Shown here: positions 48,201 to 63,011 of the stretch, piece by piece | Layout of the letters: every line of letters starts with the position of its first letter | How positions within the stretch are numbered: the first letter of the stretch is position 1 | Origin: Anisakis pegreffii | Lineage: Eukaryota; Nematoda; Chromadorea; Rhabditida; Anisakidae | DNA: 64,000 bases | Assembly: GCA_035041965.1 (NCBI GenBank) | Contig: JAPYMA010000388.1 | Span: forward strand, 1-64,000 | Reading direction: 5' to 3' | Position numbers and translations under genes: made by a program | Notes under the pieces: model-generated | Told to the model about the DNA's origin: nothing | Databases searched by the model: none | The model's input: only the letters and a program-made list of their open reading frames with translations

Positions 48201-49112
48201 TCCGATTGCTGACCATCAGGTTTGTTATATTCACTAAGAAATCGAAGAAGTCATACTCAGAACCTCCAATAATCGGTGATATGAGAGTCGAACTCCTATT
48301 GGAACACATCTTACTCAGTGTGCAAAGAGAGCAACCCGCGATTGATCGGTGTGAATGAGTCAAGACGATGAAACCAATATTGTTTAGGCAGTGAAAGCGA
48401 TGTTAGCTGATATGGCAATAGATCTTGAATTGGCCCGTCTGATCACCTATCGCAGTGCATGGGAATGGATGACAGGACGTCCTCGAGGATACTTCTCATC
48501 AATCGCTAAATGCTTCTGTGCCGATGTTGCAAATACTGTTGCTGCGAACAGTGTGCAGATATTTGGCGGTTTGTTTTTCTCGACTGCATCGAGTCATTCA
48601 CCTCTTTTTCAGCGTTGAATACATCTTGGGAACTGAAACCGTTTTGAAGTGTTTGGCTCCAGCTTTTCCAGTGATTGTCATTTTTGATGTTGTGTTTTAT
48701 AAGACTTCACTTGCGCCTCTCAGAATGTCATCCCACATTCGAATACATCGACAGTCGCTCGCTGGTAGCGAATTGATTGAACTCAAAAAATTCGTGGAAA
48801 TTATAGTAAGGCAGCAATTGTTCTCGATAATGTGATCTCCTTGAGTAGAGAACAACTGAATCGTGCAAAATCGTCGGTGTCGAAATCACGGTTCGCCTAA
48901 CTCGATCATATTTCTCTAGCATGTACTGAACTCAGAGTATGCTCGTTAATTAAGGAAATGGTTTCAATCAGAGTTATCCAATGGAGAAGTTACTGCGTGA
49001 TTCAAAAGCACTGCAAATTTTCGAAGGAACGAGTCAGATTCAACGAACTATCATTGCTAGGGATCTACTGAAACGTTTCAAGGATACGACCACTTTTGTC
49101 ATCGATACATAA
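45274..49112 (+). CDS. ACADM: Medium-chain acyl-CoA dehydrogenase, mitochondrial
   Basis: Eight exons: 45274-45361, 45887-46054, 46397-46578, 46790-47029, 47839-47972, 48111-48219, 48388-48568 and 48955-49112. They encode 419 residues (human ACADM: 421). It is a FAD enzyme of mitochondrial beta-oxidation that forms the trans-2-enoyl-CoA and passes electrons to ETF. Exon 1 gives an Arg/Ser-rich presequence ([20 protein letters not shown]). Then follow [16 protein letters not shown], the first family signature [58 protein letters not shown], and the catalytic Glu391 in FEGTSQIQR. The match is closest to ACADM, not to short- or very-long-chain types. A TTCACAG acceptor 16 bases before the ATG (45257/45258) may take a spliced leader. 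The fourth intron (809 bp) is the longest and contains a GC-rich insert. Confidence 0.96.
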
Positions 49113-49217
49113 TTACGAAGCACTCTTCCGGATCAACCAACTTCATTTTTATATTTACGATAGATTTTACTATCTGTAAACATTACCATTCATCAAATCG
49201 CTCTACTGAATCATTCT

Positions 49218-49223
49218 AATAAA
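49218..49223 (+). promoter_or_regulatory. Poly(A) signal of the acyl-CoA dehydrogenase gene
   Basis: AATAAA lies 105 bases after the stop codon, in an AT-rich 3' UTR and followed by a second near-match (AATAAAC at 49227). Confidence 0.6.
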
Positions 49224-49259
49224 CTAATAAACAAACTTGTCGCGCTTTGTTGAACTGAT

Positions 49260-52200
49260 CCTAAGACGTGCAGGTCACGACTTCATGCAGCATTCACAAG
49301 CCATTCAGCTTCCGAATGCTAATGAAAAGTAAGCGAATGGAATGTTCAAACGATGCTATCAATCACATTAATAGCAGTTATGCTTTCGATATTGAAACAG
49401 AAACGTTGCTCGATGACTTGATCAAATTAAGTGATTAATGAAATGAGCGGAAAGAAGTGAATAATCAAAAAGCAAATGAATTGTTGGAGTGTGCGGTATG
49501 ATTGTGTTAATTATGCTGAATTAGGTATATAAGTGCGCATTTGAGTGCATTATACCATCTGTGACCGTGTCTGTGATATCCAGCAGATTAGAAGGGCATA
49601 CAGAGTTATTCGAGCATGAACTACTTCGACATTATTTTTCGTTTCTTTAGGACTCATTCATCAGTTTTAACGCATTTTCAAACTTCTTTCTTAATAACCA
49701 TCTCAAAACGGTCAACTAACTCAGCAGTTCTCTACACTCGTTTATTCTAGTGATCATTGTTCATCGGTCAGATCACCACGTGCATCGTTTTATCGATAAC
49801 TTTAATTCTGATCTTTTAGCAAACAATCTGAACTTTGCTCAAACCCTCCCCCAACAATTTATATAATTACTTCAGTCTATAAATCTTCAATTTTTTCCAT
49901 TCATTCTTTTTAAACAGTTGGCTTATGACGGAAGTAATTGCTGAGATATTAATGCATTTGGTATCAGTTTCTCAATAGAAACAAATGCACTGTTATAAAA
50001 TGATGTATATATTAAAATGATCAAATGATCAATACAATATCAAACAAGAGCAGTTAGTTAAACACTGCAATACTTCAGTATTGTGTGAGTGCTTTTTTGA
50101 ATGTTGCATTGGATCGTATGCTCACACAGATATCACCCTAACTGAGTGTTTATTATCCGAACACGAAAGTAATTTCTGAGTGGTCGGAAGATGTTCTTTC
50201 AATAAAACTAACTAGCTCCTAACGCTTGTTCTCATTCAGAGCTCAACTATTTAGTTATCGCTGGTTCCCATCAACAGAGCTCGGAACATATCTAGAATCA
50301 AGTTACAATCGAAGAGGTTTCATAGAAACCTTAAACGTAGCCTGTACCTCACACCTGTTCCAGTCCTGTGATTGCTAGGAGTGGTCCACTTTCCTTCCAG
50401 CATAAGCAGGATGTGTCCATTCGAGAAGATTGCGAATGAGCGAGTCATACTACGAACTCTTTGCTCTTTTTTTAGATTTGATGGTTATTTCGATGGACCA
50501 CTTAGAAGTATATGAAGAAGTATATGTACGTAAGGCCGCATAGATATAAATGAGGTTGTGTTTGCGTATTTAATCAAGAGTGGTTTAATGTCGTGTATAT
50601 ATGATTAAAGCGAATGCGGTATGTGTTTAGTGACAATATCTACGTTAAGTGATGACAGAACGAGTGAAAGCACAGTGATAGGCTTTTTGATGGATGAGAA
50701 TATAGTAATGAGAATGAGTAGATGCAGAGAGATGTGTGCCATCATCAATACGTTGATATGATTTAGGGAATGATGTGGGTGCTTGATGAGTATGTTGTCT
50801 AAATAAGCATCAGTCAGTCAGTATAAGCACAAGAAAGAGCAATAGTAGCCATGGAACGAATAATAAAATTTTTGGCGGACAAGGCTATTTGCTATTTGAA
50901 AGGATGGATTGTGATACGGTATGAACTAACTCGTTGTGATGATGAGATTAGGGATATGTGCACGATTATTGTGCCGCAAAGGCAATAAAATACTAATGTG
51001 ATTTAGCGTTTGAGAAGAAGATTGTGTTGTGTTGCAATACATCCATAATATGATCTGCATGCACATATTCGTCTTTGTCGTCAATTCCATTATTTATTCA
51101 ATTCAAAATACAAATGTATATGTAACACATCACCGCAACCTTATTAACATCACAAAATTACGATACCCGAATGATTTCCATCCGATTTTATCACATTTTC
51201 TATTTGATATTATAAAAACATACTGCATTAAGTCAATCTAAAATATCGGTTTCTGCTGGAATTCAAGACAGCCGCATTTGTTATCATTACTAAACGCTTA
51301 CTTATCTTGCTGGAATGTTGGAGCAATCCAAGTTGTGGAGATTCTCATATGGTTATGAGACTTATTTCAATTTCACGACGATTTTAGGGTGATACCATAA
51401 TTTTTCAAGATGAAAGAGAAAATGGCGTTTCAACTGAACCAAAGAGCTGACAATAATCAAGTTTTTTTTTGGGATCGAAAAGCTGATAGAGTTGATAAGC
51501 GAATTTGCGCTATGGTAGGAGTGCATATGCGTGACTGCAGTAGTTGAGCAATGGTTAAAAATGCATCATTTGAAATGAAAAAAGAAAAGACGATGCAGCG
51601 TATACAAGCAATGATAATTCGATGTTTCATTGTAATCGGAATATATGGTGGTGTTGGCAATAGTCGATAGTCAGTAATCAACTGGGACACAGTATCAGTC
51701 GGTCCCAAGAGGAATTACACTGATTGATTACCACTCTAAACTTTGTTGTTTGACTATCGTAGTACTTAATTTGGTAACAATGACAGACTACCATGACAAA
51801 TAGCATGTATGAAATGACACATAGATTGAATGAAATTTCCATGAATTGCGGATTGTGACGTAAATATATCGCGTTATAACTAATTTGTAAAATTTTATTT
51901 CACGAATAGTTTCGTGATGAACATATGAGGATATGTCACATCTCACGAAACAGAAATTTTGCGACCCTTGCTGAATTCGTTGAAGGGTTCTGTGACCAGT
52001 CATCAGTATTCACAATAATTTGAGATTTCAAGATTGTGTTTTGATGAAAAAAAGCTGCATGATTTATCCGAGTGCGTTGTCGCATTTTAACGAAGCGATG
52101 ATCATGATCTTCATCTCAGTGAGCTACTTTTTCTCATGAAATTCTATAATTCGACAACTACAAAATCCTACAGTTTCCATTCATTGTAACGCACAGAAGT

Positions 52201-52800
52201 CCATAGAAATCGACAGCGAAAGTACGAAAACTTAGTGCCGAGAAAGTCAAATGAGGAATTTAGCGTAGCAGTCAACAAATTTTCAGTCAGCAATATCCAT
52301 TGCTGACGTGAATAAAACAATCGCTGAACTTTAATTGACTCGCAATTGTTCAATGACGAAAATTGAATTGAACCGAATTTTGTACGGTTTGCATGAGATC
52401 ATGACGCTTTTGCTTAACATGAATTCATGTGGAAAACATTTTTTGCATGCTTTTTCCTGATAGGCATTCATTGCCTTAGCGTGTAATTGGCAATTTAAGT
52501 ACATCAGATGGATTATTTGCTATTGATAGAGCTGGCAGAGTACGTCAAGCAGCATGTTTGCTGGGTGATGGGTCGAGAGTTCAATTTGTAATGCTACGCT
52601 TTTGGGCGTGGCATGTCGCACATGATGTAACCAATGAAATGGGAGATCGACAAGTGAATAAGAGCAAGAATGCTTCACCTCTGCTATGATCCCAAAATTA
52701 TCATCATTTCATTGCATATCACTATCTCCTCTTTGCCCTCTTGGTCATTATTCCGTTTGACGTTACTACCGTAAACCTCCTCAATAAGCCATCATCTGAA
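49260..52800. other. Intergenic region upstream of the nuclear receptor gene
   Basis: This 3.5-kb stretch is AT-rich, with only short frames and no splice-supported exon. It should contain the control region of the fax-1-like gene. No repeats of note. Confidence 0.5.
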
Positions 52801-52805
52801 ATCCA

Positions 52806-55800
52806 ATGTATTCAGCAGCTGGAGAGTTCAATTGCTCAGCAACTCATGATAAAAGCAATAATAATAGCAGCAATAAGGAATTAAGTGCTGAGCAAGAGCA
52901 ACCTTTGAACTATTCGAGAGCAAAACATCTCTTCTCAACGGGCAATAAAGGTAAATCATTATCGAATATTCTTACTGCTATGAATATTTATGATATTATT
53001 GCTTCACTTTGGCGGACAAACAATTGCATAATTGATGTTCAAGCTTGCCTGTATGACTGAACAATATTTATCCGATATTGAGTGGTATTAACTTTTGATG
53101 ATGAATGAACTGAAAATTAATTAATTTTCTGACCAAAATCACATCGTGCATTTGTACCATAAAGGAGCAGATTGTAATGCAGGTGCGTATCTGGCTGGAG
53201 ATTAGATGGTGTGTGAATGTGCATGGAAAGATATAATTAGCAATGAGATGAGTCTTTTGCAACACGATTTTACTGTTTTGCCTGCTTGTTCGCATTAATT
53301 GTTTTCATGATGAACACCATTCATTCATTGAATCAGCGAATGTCACATACGGTAGTCACCACATGTGACTTCATCTCTTTGATTCTCCTATCTTTTGATA
53401 TCATCATTATTTTTGTTAATGGCAACCGTATTATTAATAAATTATTCATTTACATCTAAATTGCCAGATGCCTATCCTACACTTCCCTGCTCAGCATTTT
53501 GCCCATCGCTTCGGAATCATACTTAGTTTTGCTGAGAAGAAATTTGTTGCAGTGGGTGGATTTTGGCTCTTTCCAGACACTAACATCATTCGAATAACAG
53601 TTACTGTTGCACCATATATACGGTTATGGCAGATGTCATTTCAATATCAATTTATGGCATGCAAGATCAAAAACAAGAATCTATCATGCAGCTGATCCAA
53701 ATCGAGATACTTGTTCCAGCATTACTTAACGGGAGAACTGTACCGAGTGTAAAAATTAGAAAGTTCTTAACGATATTTTCAAGACGACGATTGCACTCAT
53801 GCTTTTTGACATTTTAGTGGCAGATGGCTATGGTGATTTTTGCGTCCAACTTTGGAGCTTACACTGAAATAAATGAAATGAATAGGATGTGGCACTTCTT
53901 GAGTCTGTCGAAGATTTTTCAAGATGGACATCAAATATACGCATCCTTAAACTAGAGTGGTACGGTTGATTATGATGCTATAAATGAGTAATGAATGCAA
54001 TATGATGTTCCCCCGAAATAGTATAGAATCATTTTTGCATTGCTTTCTCAATTTTACTCAACTGAAAGCATCAGTCATCATGAGAAAACAGATTTGATGA
54101 TGTTAAATCAAAAGCTGACGGATCTAATTGTGATTCAAAGTGAATGCGCATGTCTTCATTGTTCGACTGAATAATTCCTTATGAACGAACTTCATCTGAA
54201 TCCTATGAGTGCGTCATTACGTTCATTACACTACGTTATTATTGTCAGTCATTGTTTTCTGCTCCTTCTGCATCACAGAGCAAATGATTAGTAGTGACTG
54301 CAATGAAACACTAAACTATTGCTAAACTCAAATGCCCACTTTCTATATAATTGTAGTTTCCTCAAAATGAAGTTCATGTTCAAACTTTACTGCTGATACA
54401 ACAATAACAAGCAGTCTTAGAACTTAGAGAATAACAAATATGAGCTTTTCGATTAATGATATCTTACGTGAATGTCTTTCAATGAAGTGTTTCGGATTGA
54501 GAACAGTCATTATAGGACATGCACGCAACGAGAAAGAAGTACTGTTTCATGACGTCAGAAAGGTAGTTGAATTCAGTGAAATGAGAATGCCATGATTCCT
54601 TCTTATTCGCAAACGTTTTTTCTAGAAAGCAATTCAACTGCCTTCTAATCAAAGCACAGTGTTTTAAAGCAATCGTTTTTGCGCAAAGCACTGACTGCAA
54701 CGAATGACGAAGGACGCTGCAGATTGAATGCGACACTTTTCAGTTATGAGATGAAATGTAACTGAAATAAACTGATACAGATGATGAAACACCGCTCGAG
54801 AATGCACTACGAAGCGGATCGTTGATGAGGAACAATGCTTTGACGTTATCATATCCAACACCGTCCATATTCATACCGCCACCCAATCTAATGCCATCTT
54901 CTTATATGTCATCGTTGGCTGCTGTCGCCATGTCGGCTGCCATGAATGCTGCGGCTGTCAATAATCGTCATATTACTACTAACCCGTAAACGTTTCATTT
55001 TTCAGAATAACACAAAAAATGCTCATATCCTTTATAAGTATCAGCTATTATAATTCATGTTCAGTTCATCTAAACGAATAGTAATTATCACATCTGAAAT
55101 CTAGATACGAGATTCTCGACAAGGTGAATTAGTGCACCGCAGAATAATGTAATATCGCTATATTGGTAACATTAGAATAATAGCCCCAAAATACCACATC
55201 GAGATGTATCTCAACATCGGTCTAGTGTTAGCATTCAGTACTCAATGTATGTGACTGACTGCATCATTTCCAGTAACTCATCCAATGAATACTAACGTTC
55301 GTTTCAACACTTTTCATCAACAATCAACAACGTCACAAAATTCAACGAACCGCGACACTAAAAATTTTCAGATCACCGATGGTGCCAATTGAATCCGATC
55401 AAACAACAGTATCTGTGAATTCATTCTGCTCAACATCAGTACTCGAAAGTCCACCGTGTGGATCACCGGCTCTTTCGTGTGCCGTTTGCGGCGATGTTTC
55501 TAGTGGGAAACACTATGGTGACTATTAAAATGAATTCAAGAGATGATGATAATTCCAATGTTTAACGAAATGCATCTAGGCCAATCAGTTATTGAGTCAA
55601 AAATTGGATTTCGTGCAACTTTTTTGATGACGGTCATCAACTTCATGTGATACAGTTGACCAAATGAGGAAAACTCTTGAACATTTTCAAACTCTTGATC
55701 AATTAGGGTGGGAAGCTGAAAAACCCAAATTTAAACCTATGCATACTCAATTCGTGCAATCTCGGATGCAATTCATTGCTTTGAAAGGCATTTGTAACTT

Positions 55801-58800
55801 GAATTTGCACAAAAGCAAGCGTCTACATTCGAAGATTCCTCTCTTCTCAATGATAATTCATTGATGATAAGTTTTGAGTGAACATATTTTTTCTGTGGTT
55901 AATTTCAAAGAAATTCTGTCGTCTTTAATAGAACAAGTAAACGTTATTGTTGAAATGTGCAACGGCTTTATAATCAATTTTCGGAATGTCCATCCTTCTG
56001 ATCAGCGTTCAATTGCCATCTTGTAACTGATTATCAGATACTAAAAGAATGCAACTGAAGCATGAAACGAACAGAAAAATTTAGATGACTTACCTTGGTG
56101 AACTTTGCGATGCATTGGACTCAAATAGGAAATTCATTTATAAATTGCTATAGAAGACATGACTTTGATATTTGCAACTTTCATTTCTTCAGAAAGTTGT
56201 ATGAAAGAGATTGGTTGCAAACTCGTGCAGAACATATTCAGAAAACACTTTTCAAAAAGAATTCTTCATCAAAAATTCCAAGCCTTGTCGTGGAGGATTC
56301 TAATTTCTGCTGAAATTTCCTTGAGAATGAGTGAATATGCAGCAATGAACTATTGTTGCTTATAAGATTTCAATTGCAATAAAAGTTGACACTGTGTATT
56401 GCGAAGGTATTCTCGCGTGCAACGGATGTAGTGGATTCTTCAAGCGAAGTGTTCGCAGACGTCTGATTTATCGTTGTCAAGCTGGGACAGGATCATGCAT
56501 TGTTGATAAAGCGCATCGTAATCAATGCCAAGCGTGTCGACTCAAAAAATGTCTCAGTAAAGGAATGAATAAAGATGGTAAAGTATATTCGATGCTTATT
56601 ACAAAACCTGATACCACTCACTAACAATACTAACATCAAGATGCACTAGCAGCAACAGCGAAAATCTTCGTGATCTGTACTCTATATCAGTCAACGACCG
56701 TTGTGTTTCTTGAAGTTGATCCGTTTTGAAATCTTTATCCCTAAACAAATTAAAAAATTGCACTCGAAACTGTTTACAAATTACAAATGAATGTTGCAAA
56801 CGTTTGTAATGTACGCAGTTGAAAATGACTTCGAGGTCATCACGTCTGGAGATGACGAAGAGAATATTAAGAACCTTGAAGTACGGTATCAGATATCTGA
56901 GCGATTGGTTTTGCATGATTGAATGTTTTCACTCAACTGTGAATGCACATTGAATGTTTCGAATTTTCTCGATCAATATTAGCCGAACAAAAAAATTTCT
57001 CGAGCCATCCGAAAAGGTTCCATTAAGCGCTCGACTTCAAGGTGTGAATCTTCGACACCTCCGGAATAATTGATTCTTATTCAAAGTGTCATCTGGTGAA
57101 TGCAAACCCAAATGATTTCAGCAGTGCAAAACGAGCGACAACCGCGTAACACAGCCACTATTCGACCCTCACCACAAATCGATTTCACAAATTCGGCACT
57201 CCTGTTTAGGTGACAGTTTTCGATTGGTTGCTTGATGTTTCGTATTCAACGATTATTCGGCATCGTTTCAATGAATTGCTCTTAACTGTTTCATGATCTG
57301 ACACTAGTGTAATATCAGGATATTCAGTAGGATTAATTGCAGTGCGTACTTTATAATTGATTTTCTTTGCACTTCGGTTAGTTATATTCTCCATAATCCT
57401 ATCAATCTCTTAATCGCACACGTTCTCTCTTGACAAGTCATTCATCTAGGAGAAATTGAAAATCGAAATTGTGTCGACGAAATTCCATCCACTCTCGATC
57501 TCAAATTAATTAATTTTTAATTCAAACGTTTCTGTCAATTGCAATCCCAGGAATCACATCCATACGTATTATGTAAATCTGCATTGATCGTATGCTTTAC
57601 GTTGTGAAATATTCTCTGCAGCAAAATCGACCAATGACGGTCACTGCTCAGCCATGCAACATGAAATGGTCCAATAGAAATGCAGTAAAATTCAGGAAAA
57701 TTAATAAATGGATTTTGATAAAGTCCATAGTTTTTGCATGATAATGAGGACATACGGACATGTCAAGCGGATTTTCTTCCTGCCCGGTCACTCGAAAATC
57801 ATCAAATGATTTTAAAAATTTTGTTGGGAAGATCACTTTGTTATTCTCCTTGGCTAATATGTGATTTTGAAACAATCAGTTACTTATGAGGTAATTTACA
57901 AGGACAGTCTTGTATGTGGAAGTACTCTAGGAATTTCATTATTGTTCTTGAAAATTTGTTGACGTAGGAAGATCATTCGACAAAAAATCAATTTCTTTTG
58001 TCCTCGTACACATAGATTCGGTTCTTCTGCTAGAAAATTCTATACCCATGGGGAAGGAGCAAAATAAAACGTTGCTCTTGCACTTCTTCATTGGTTGCAA
58101 ATGTAGTTGTGTACAAGCTAAAAGCTAAATATCAACACTCAAAAAATATCAACCGCACGATTCAGAGGCCGATCAAGTCAGTAATCACGCAAGTACGCTC
58201 AATAAGTAACATGCAATTTGTGGTGTTATGTCATAGGATTTAATGTTGTATCGCAGGAATGAGCGATGTTATTGAATGGATGGCGTCAATTTGAATCATT
58301 TCCGTTCAAAAGATATTACGTGACTTACGACATGCGCTTAGGGGCATTTTAGCAGTTGCATAGTGCTTTCATTCCACTGTCATTTCTTTCTGCCTTATCG
58401 TCACGTCAACAATTTGAAGCGAGATAAGCATGTTGACAATTGCCACTGAACAGTTTGCCTCACTCAGTAGATCACTAAGTCGAGAAATGAAAGTTGCGTT
58501 CGTGATAGCGATCCATTTTGTGGGATACGTGAATACGTGAACTGCAAAACTTATCATAACTGGCTTGTCATACGAACCCTGAGCTGCGATTTTTCTCAGC
58601 TAATCTGTATCTGGATAATTTATTGTCTAGAGCTGGAAAAGAGACAGTTAGGATTTTTGTGGAATGTTCATTTTTCAAAACTCCAAAGTACTTCAGAATA
58701 CTGCTTTTTAAAAACAGCTCTATTAACTTACTTCAGAAAACAGCTCTAGCATTGCAGTTGATGATGAACAAGCTGAAATAATAGCTTTGAGAGTCACGTT

Positions 58801-61800
58801 TGCGTGTTGGCTTCAAGAACATCGTGACAGAATCTCTTTCTTCTGAAGTCCAAGAGGACTGAGGGCTGTGCGTAATTGAGATGGCTCAAGAAATTATGAG
58901 TTGAAAAGTGGAATTAACTGGAATCGTTTAAGTGATTATGGTGGTGCGATAACGACGACAGTTGGGCTGAATGGTCAAACACCTGATTCAACATCGATGA
59001 CCACAAAAAGTGCATCACCTGTTGATAATGATAACGTGGATGGAGAGGTTACTGATTACTTACGTCAGCCATGAAAACCGAAAAATAAGTCTATCTTCAA
59101 AACAAGCCTATCTCTCTATTTCATCGCCTATGGAATATTTTCATTCTGAACTTATTTGGGAACCAATCACGAGTCTGCAACTTAACGCGATTAGATGCTT
59201 AATTTTTGTTGCACATCTTCCAGATGAAAGAAGAAGATGCTCCTGACCAAATCGACAAAGGTATCAGCACAGAATCTGTTCATGAAACCGCAGCTCGCCT
59301 CCTGTTCATGGCTATTAAGTGGGCAAAGAACTTACCTTCATTTAAACTGCTCTCTTACAAGGATCAGGTTTGTAGATGATATGCTCCGTAAACTCATTTA
59401 GAATTTCTACTCAAGCTCACGAAGTCTCCTGGAATGTATGCAATTAAAAGTGAAACTTCCTGAAAGCAAGAATAATCAGTTGAAATGATTTAATGAGTGT
59501 CATTTGATAAGTTTAATAAGTTGATGAAAACCATTTCATTAATTCCAATACGTTTACGGTCGATGAATGGATCTTTAGGGCATATATGGTTTTTCGAAGT
59601 GATCCGAAGTAAAACAATGAATTTTTTGCTTAGGTAACACTCCTGGAAGAGGGTTGGTGCGACCTGTTTCTATTGAGCGTCTTCCAATGGTCACTTCCGA
59701 TGCAGGAATGTCCATTGCTAAGCAACGCAATTACTTCATCAGCTAATGTCCTCAGTTATCTGCAAGATTTATTCGTTCGAATTCGAAATCATAGCATCGA
59801 CCAAGGAGAGTTTGCATGTCTCAAAGCACTCGTTCTATTTCGGCCAGGTAATCTTTTCGGTGTATCTTATTTCATTCTATTGCCGAACGCAGCTGGAGTT
59901 GCTTTGATTCACTGATTCTCATCACTTTTCTGGTTTCACCAACTGTTTTGCTACGGCAGTTAGTGAGATCATTCTGAAGCTTCAAACATTCCGAATGATG
60001 AAAAGTTCTCGAATAAAATCAATTTGTGGATAGAGAAGAAAATTTCATCGAATCAAACTGCAGTGGTTCGTTGCTTGTGAGCATTATGTTAATAACTAAT
60101 CCAAACATGTCATGATTGTTATACTGTAGCATCCTATCTGAATATGTGCAAGAGACAATTTGCTTCTTGAGAGTTCATCGTTGAGTATCATTAATGTATG
60201 ACCATTTAACGCATCATTGATTTCCTGAATGAGCTATCCGCATAGTCGATTAGTAGCAATACCGTAGTGATTGGTGCTCACATCAAGTTCGTCGAGGTCA
60301 AATGGAATAGACAACGACGGCGAAATATAATGCTCTCAATTGAATGCATTTATAAAGCATGAAGTTATTGAGACAGCGAGCAAAACCCCAAAAATAACTC
60401 CGAATAGAACGTATCTTTCTTCAGCCGACAAAACAATTTAGAACTTAAAAATTTCTTCGCAGCAAACGTTTTCCTCAGCTGCGAGGGAAACCTCAACAAA
60501 ACTGTGATGCACATACATATGAGGTTAGGTATTATTTCGTTGCAGTTGATCGATAATCCTGCAGCTCTAAATAAATAAATTTCGCTCATGAAGAGTTTAT
60601 TCCGACGCAAAAAATCCATAAAACAATTCTTTCGTAGTTGAAAATCTTCAAGAAGTTTTGATGTGATGCAAAACTATCATCTGTTCTAAAATGGCTATAA
60701 TAACGAGGATCATGTCTTTGAGGTATAATTCAATTCAGTAGCTGATTACCGTATAATGAGATAAAGATTGGTGTGGACTAGTTGAAATGGTTATTGGATT
60801 AGGTTAATATAGGTTTAGACAAGATGTGGTCTTACGAGATAACTCCTCGATTCATTTTGTTCTATCAACTTCGGTTCATTTGTATCATCTTCCTATTGAA
60901 ACAGCTCAGAGCATCAGATAACAATCAATAAATAACAATTTAATATAAGAGCAATTATCGAAGTTGTCATCCGTAAATTCATTAATCGCTCAATTCACCA
61001 CGTTCAGTTGAAATACGATAATCTATCTATTCACTTGATATTACAACCCCCACATTTACTGAGTAACGCAATCAATGAACAAGTTACATTTAAAATTGAT
61101 AAAAGTTTAGTGTATTCTCACAGAACCAATTGCATTCCATGGAAATATGCCACATTAAAGCAACAAGTGGAGAACTTTTTCAATGATGGGATTGTAATAT
61201 CAAGTGAATAGATAGATTATCGTATGAATTTACGGATGACAATCGATCTTTTCAAATATGTTATGTAATGTCCGAAAATTTAGAGATATTTCTGTCGAAA
61301 TGTTTTCATGAATAAAAATTGCAGAAACCCGTGGCTTGAAGGATTATGCACAAGTGACCGAACTTCAAGATCAAACTCAGCAAATGCTTGCACGTCATTC
61401 AACAGCTTTCGGTCCTACAAGGTTTTGAAAGTTTCGTTTTGAGAAAATAGTAATCCAAAATTAGAATAAGCCTTATCGTATCATCGCTATAATTTTTGAG
61501 TTATAGCATAATTTGAGCATCACTTCAAAGTGCACTTCCTTTGCAGCGATATCTATCGATTCCTTCACTCTGAATTTTAATGCCAGTAAAAAACGAAACC
61601 GAATGCATTCAATGCACACTGCACAAGTTACCGTTCCAATCTGCAACAGCAAAAAGGCATTTGCGTACACGGATCAAATAATGACCATTTACTCCTCCGT
61701 AGTGACATATTTGGTGGAACATTGAGCTTCAATCAGTTGATTTATTCCATCAATTTTTTGGTCTTTTTTCTCAAGAAACGGGTTCTCAATAAATTATTGT

Positions 61801-62093
61801 TTTTTGCTTCTTCAAACAATCATTGCTTCTTTAAAAGTCGAATTCGTGATAATCTTATTTTTTTATGGAATTGCCTTCCAGGCAAGCAAATGATTCGTGA
61901 TCACGAATCGTTTTTTTACTCTTAATGAACTTCGATTCATCTGTAACAGTGTCTTTGCAGATTCGGTCGATTATTATTACTACTGCCATTATTACGTACA
62001 ATTGGTGCCGACAAGATTGAGAAGATGTTTTTTGAAGCAACCTTTGGTGGAACACCAATCGAAAAATTAATTTCTAAAATGTACAAACGATGA
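52806..62093 (+). CDS. fax-1: Nuclear hormone receptor, FAX-1 / NR2E3 (PNR) type
   Basis: Ten phase-consistent exons: 52806-52950, 54781-54985, 55372-55517, 56407-56577, 57122-57209, 58933-59047, 59224-59367, 59634-59847, 61325-61421 and 61961-62093, 485 residues. In C. elegans this receptor specifies neuron identity and axon pathfinding. Residues 1-150 are Ala/Ser/Asn-rich. The DNA-binding domain has zinc ligands Cys153, 156, 170, 173 and Cys189, 196, 206, 209, with the NR2E3-type P-box CNGCSG and the six-residue spacing in the second finger. It is followed by [18 protein letters not shown], a strong FAX-1/PNR mark. A Ser/Thr-rich hinge (residues 252-290) leads to a ligand-binding domain with [17 protein letters not shown] (helix 3), [12 protein letters not shown] and a C-terminal helix ending [12 protein letters not shown]. 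Introns run to 1.8 kb. Confidence 0.95.
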
Positions 62094-62513
62094 AATTGTA
62101 AAAATATACGTTTACTCACGTTGTGTATCACTAACTATTACACTTATTTTTTAACAGCCACTTGTAATGAAAAAGATATATTTGTACAACAATTCATAAC
62201 AGACATTGATAGTTGTATGTCCAATGATATGTATATTAATGAATATGCAGCAATTAACTCTTTTTATTCGTTTTGATCTGCACAGCGATCAATTGCAGTC
62301 CGGTTCAAAACCTACCAACGGATTATCGGTGTCGAAAAGAGTATTCCACTCTTGGAATGTTATCTTCTTTCAGCGACAGTTTGAATCTTCATCAGAAACA
62401 GATTCATCAACTTTAAACGGTTTCATTGGTCTCACAGAACGCACCGATTAACTGATCCCCTTCATCGACATACCGTTTTCGATATGCTCGAATTATCTGT
62501 TTAGATACCTGTA

Positions 62514-62662
62514 CAGTAGTGATGGGGTACGAGCGAAATTTCTGTAGGTCAGAATCCGATCGATTTGGCATTTCGGTATTCCGACAGTCAGAATTCCAAC
62601 CGACTCCCCGAATTGCTCGATCGGAATTCCGACCGACTGTCGGTCGGATTCCAGCACTACTG
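62514..62662. mobile_element. hAT-like MITE, 149 bp
   Basis: Terminal inverted repeats CAGTAGTGATGG (62514-62525) and CCAGCACTACTG (62651-62662) match at 11 of 12 positions. CAGTRGTG-type ends are typical of hAT elements. The inside contains a perfect palindrome TCCGACCGAC-T-GTCGGTCGGA and several TCGGAATTCC-like repeats. No transposase, so it would be non-autonomous. An exact 8-bp target duplication was not evident. It lies downstream of the nuclear receptor gene. Confidence 0.75.
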
Positions 62663-63011
62663 TACGGTATGGAAACGGATAAACTGATAATGAAAGAATA
62701 AGACATTTCCGAAATACTATCATAATTCCATTGGCGAATCATCAGAACGAAAATATTGCCCACATGAAATGTAATTCAAGAGCCCAGAGACGAACTAAAA
62801 AAGTGTCAAGTCATGTTCCAACCGATTCGAACTCATTTCTTCTGCATGCATGTTTCCTGATCGATGCCCAGCTTTTGATATAAGTTTTCGATATATTTAT
62901 TGATATTCTGGCAGAGTATATTACCCTTACTATACATACAAACACCTATGTTCAGCACCATCCATCATACAGATACAGTGAAATTTCTGAATGGAAGAAT
63001 GACAAGATTGG

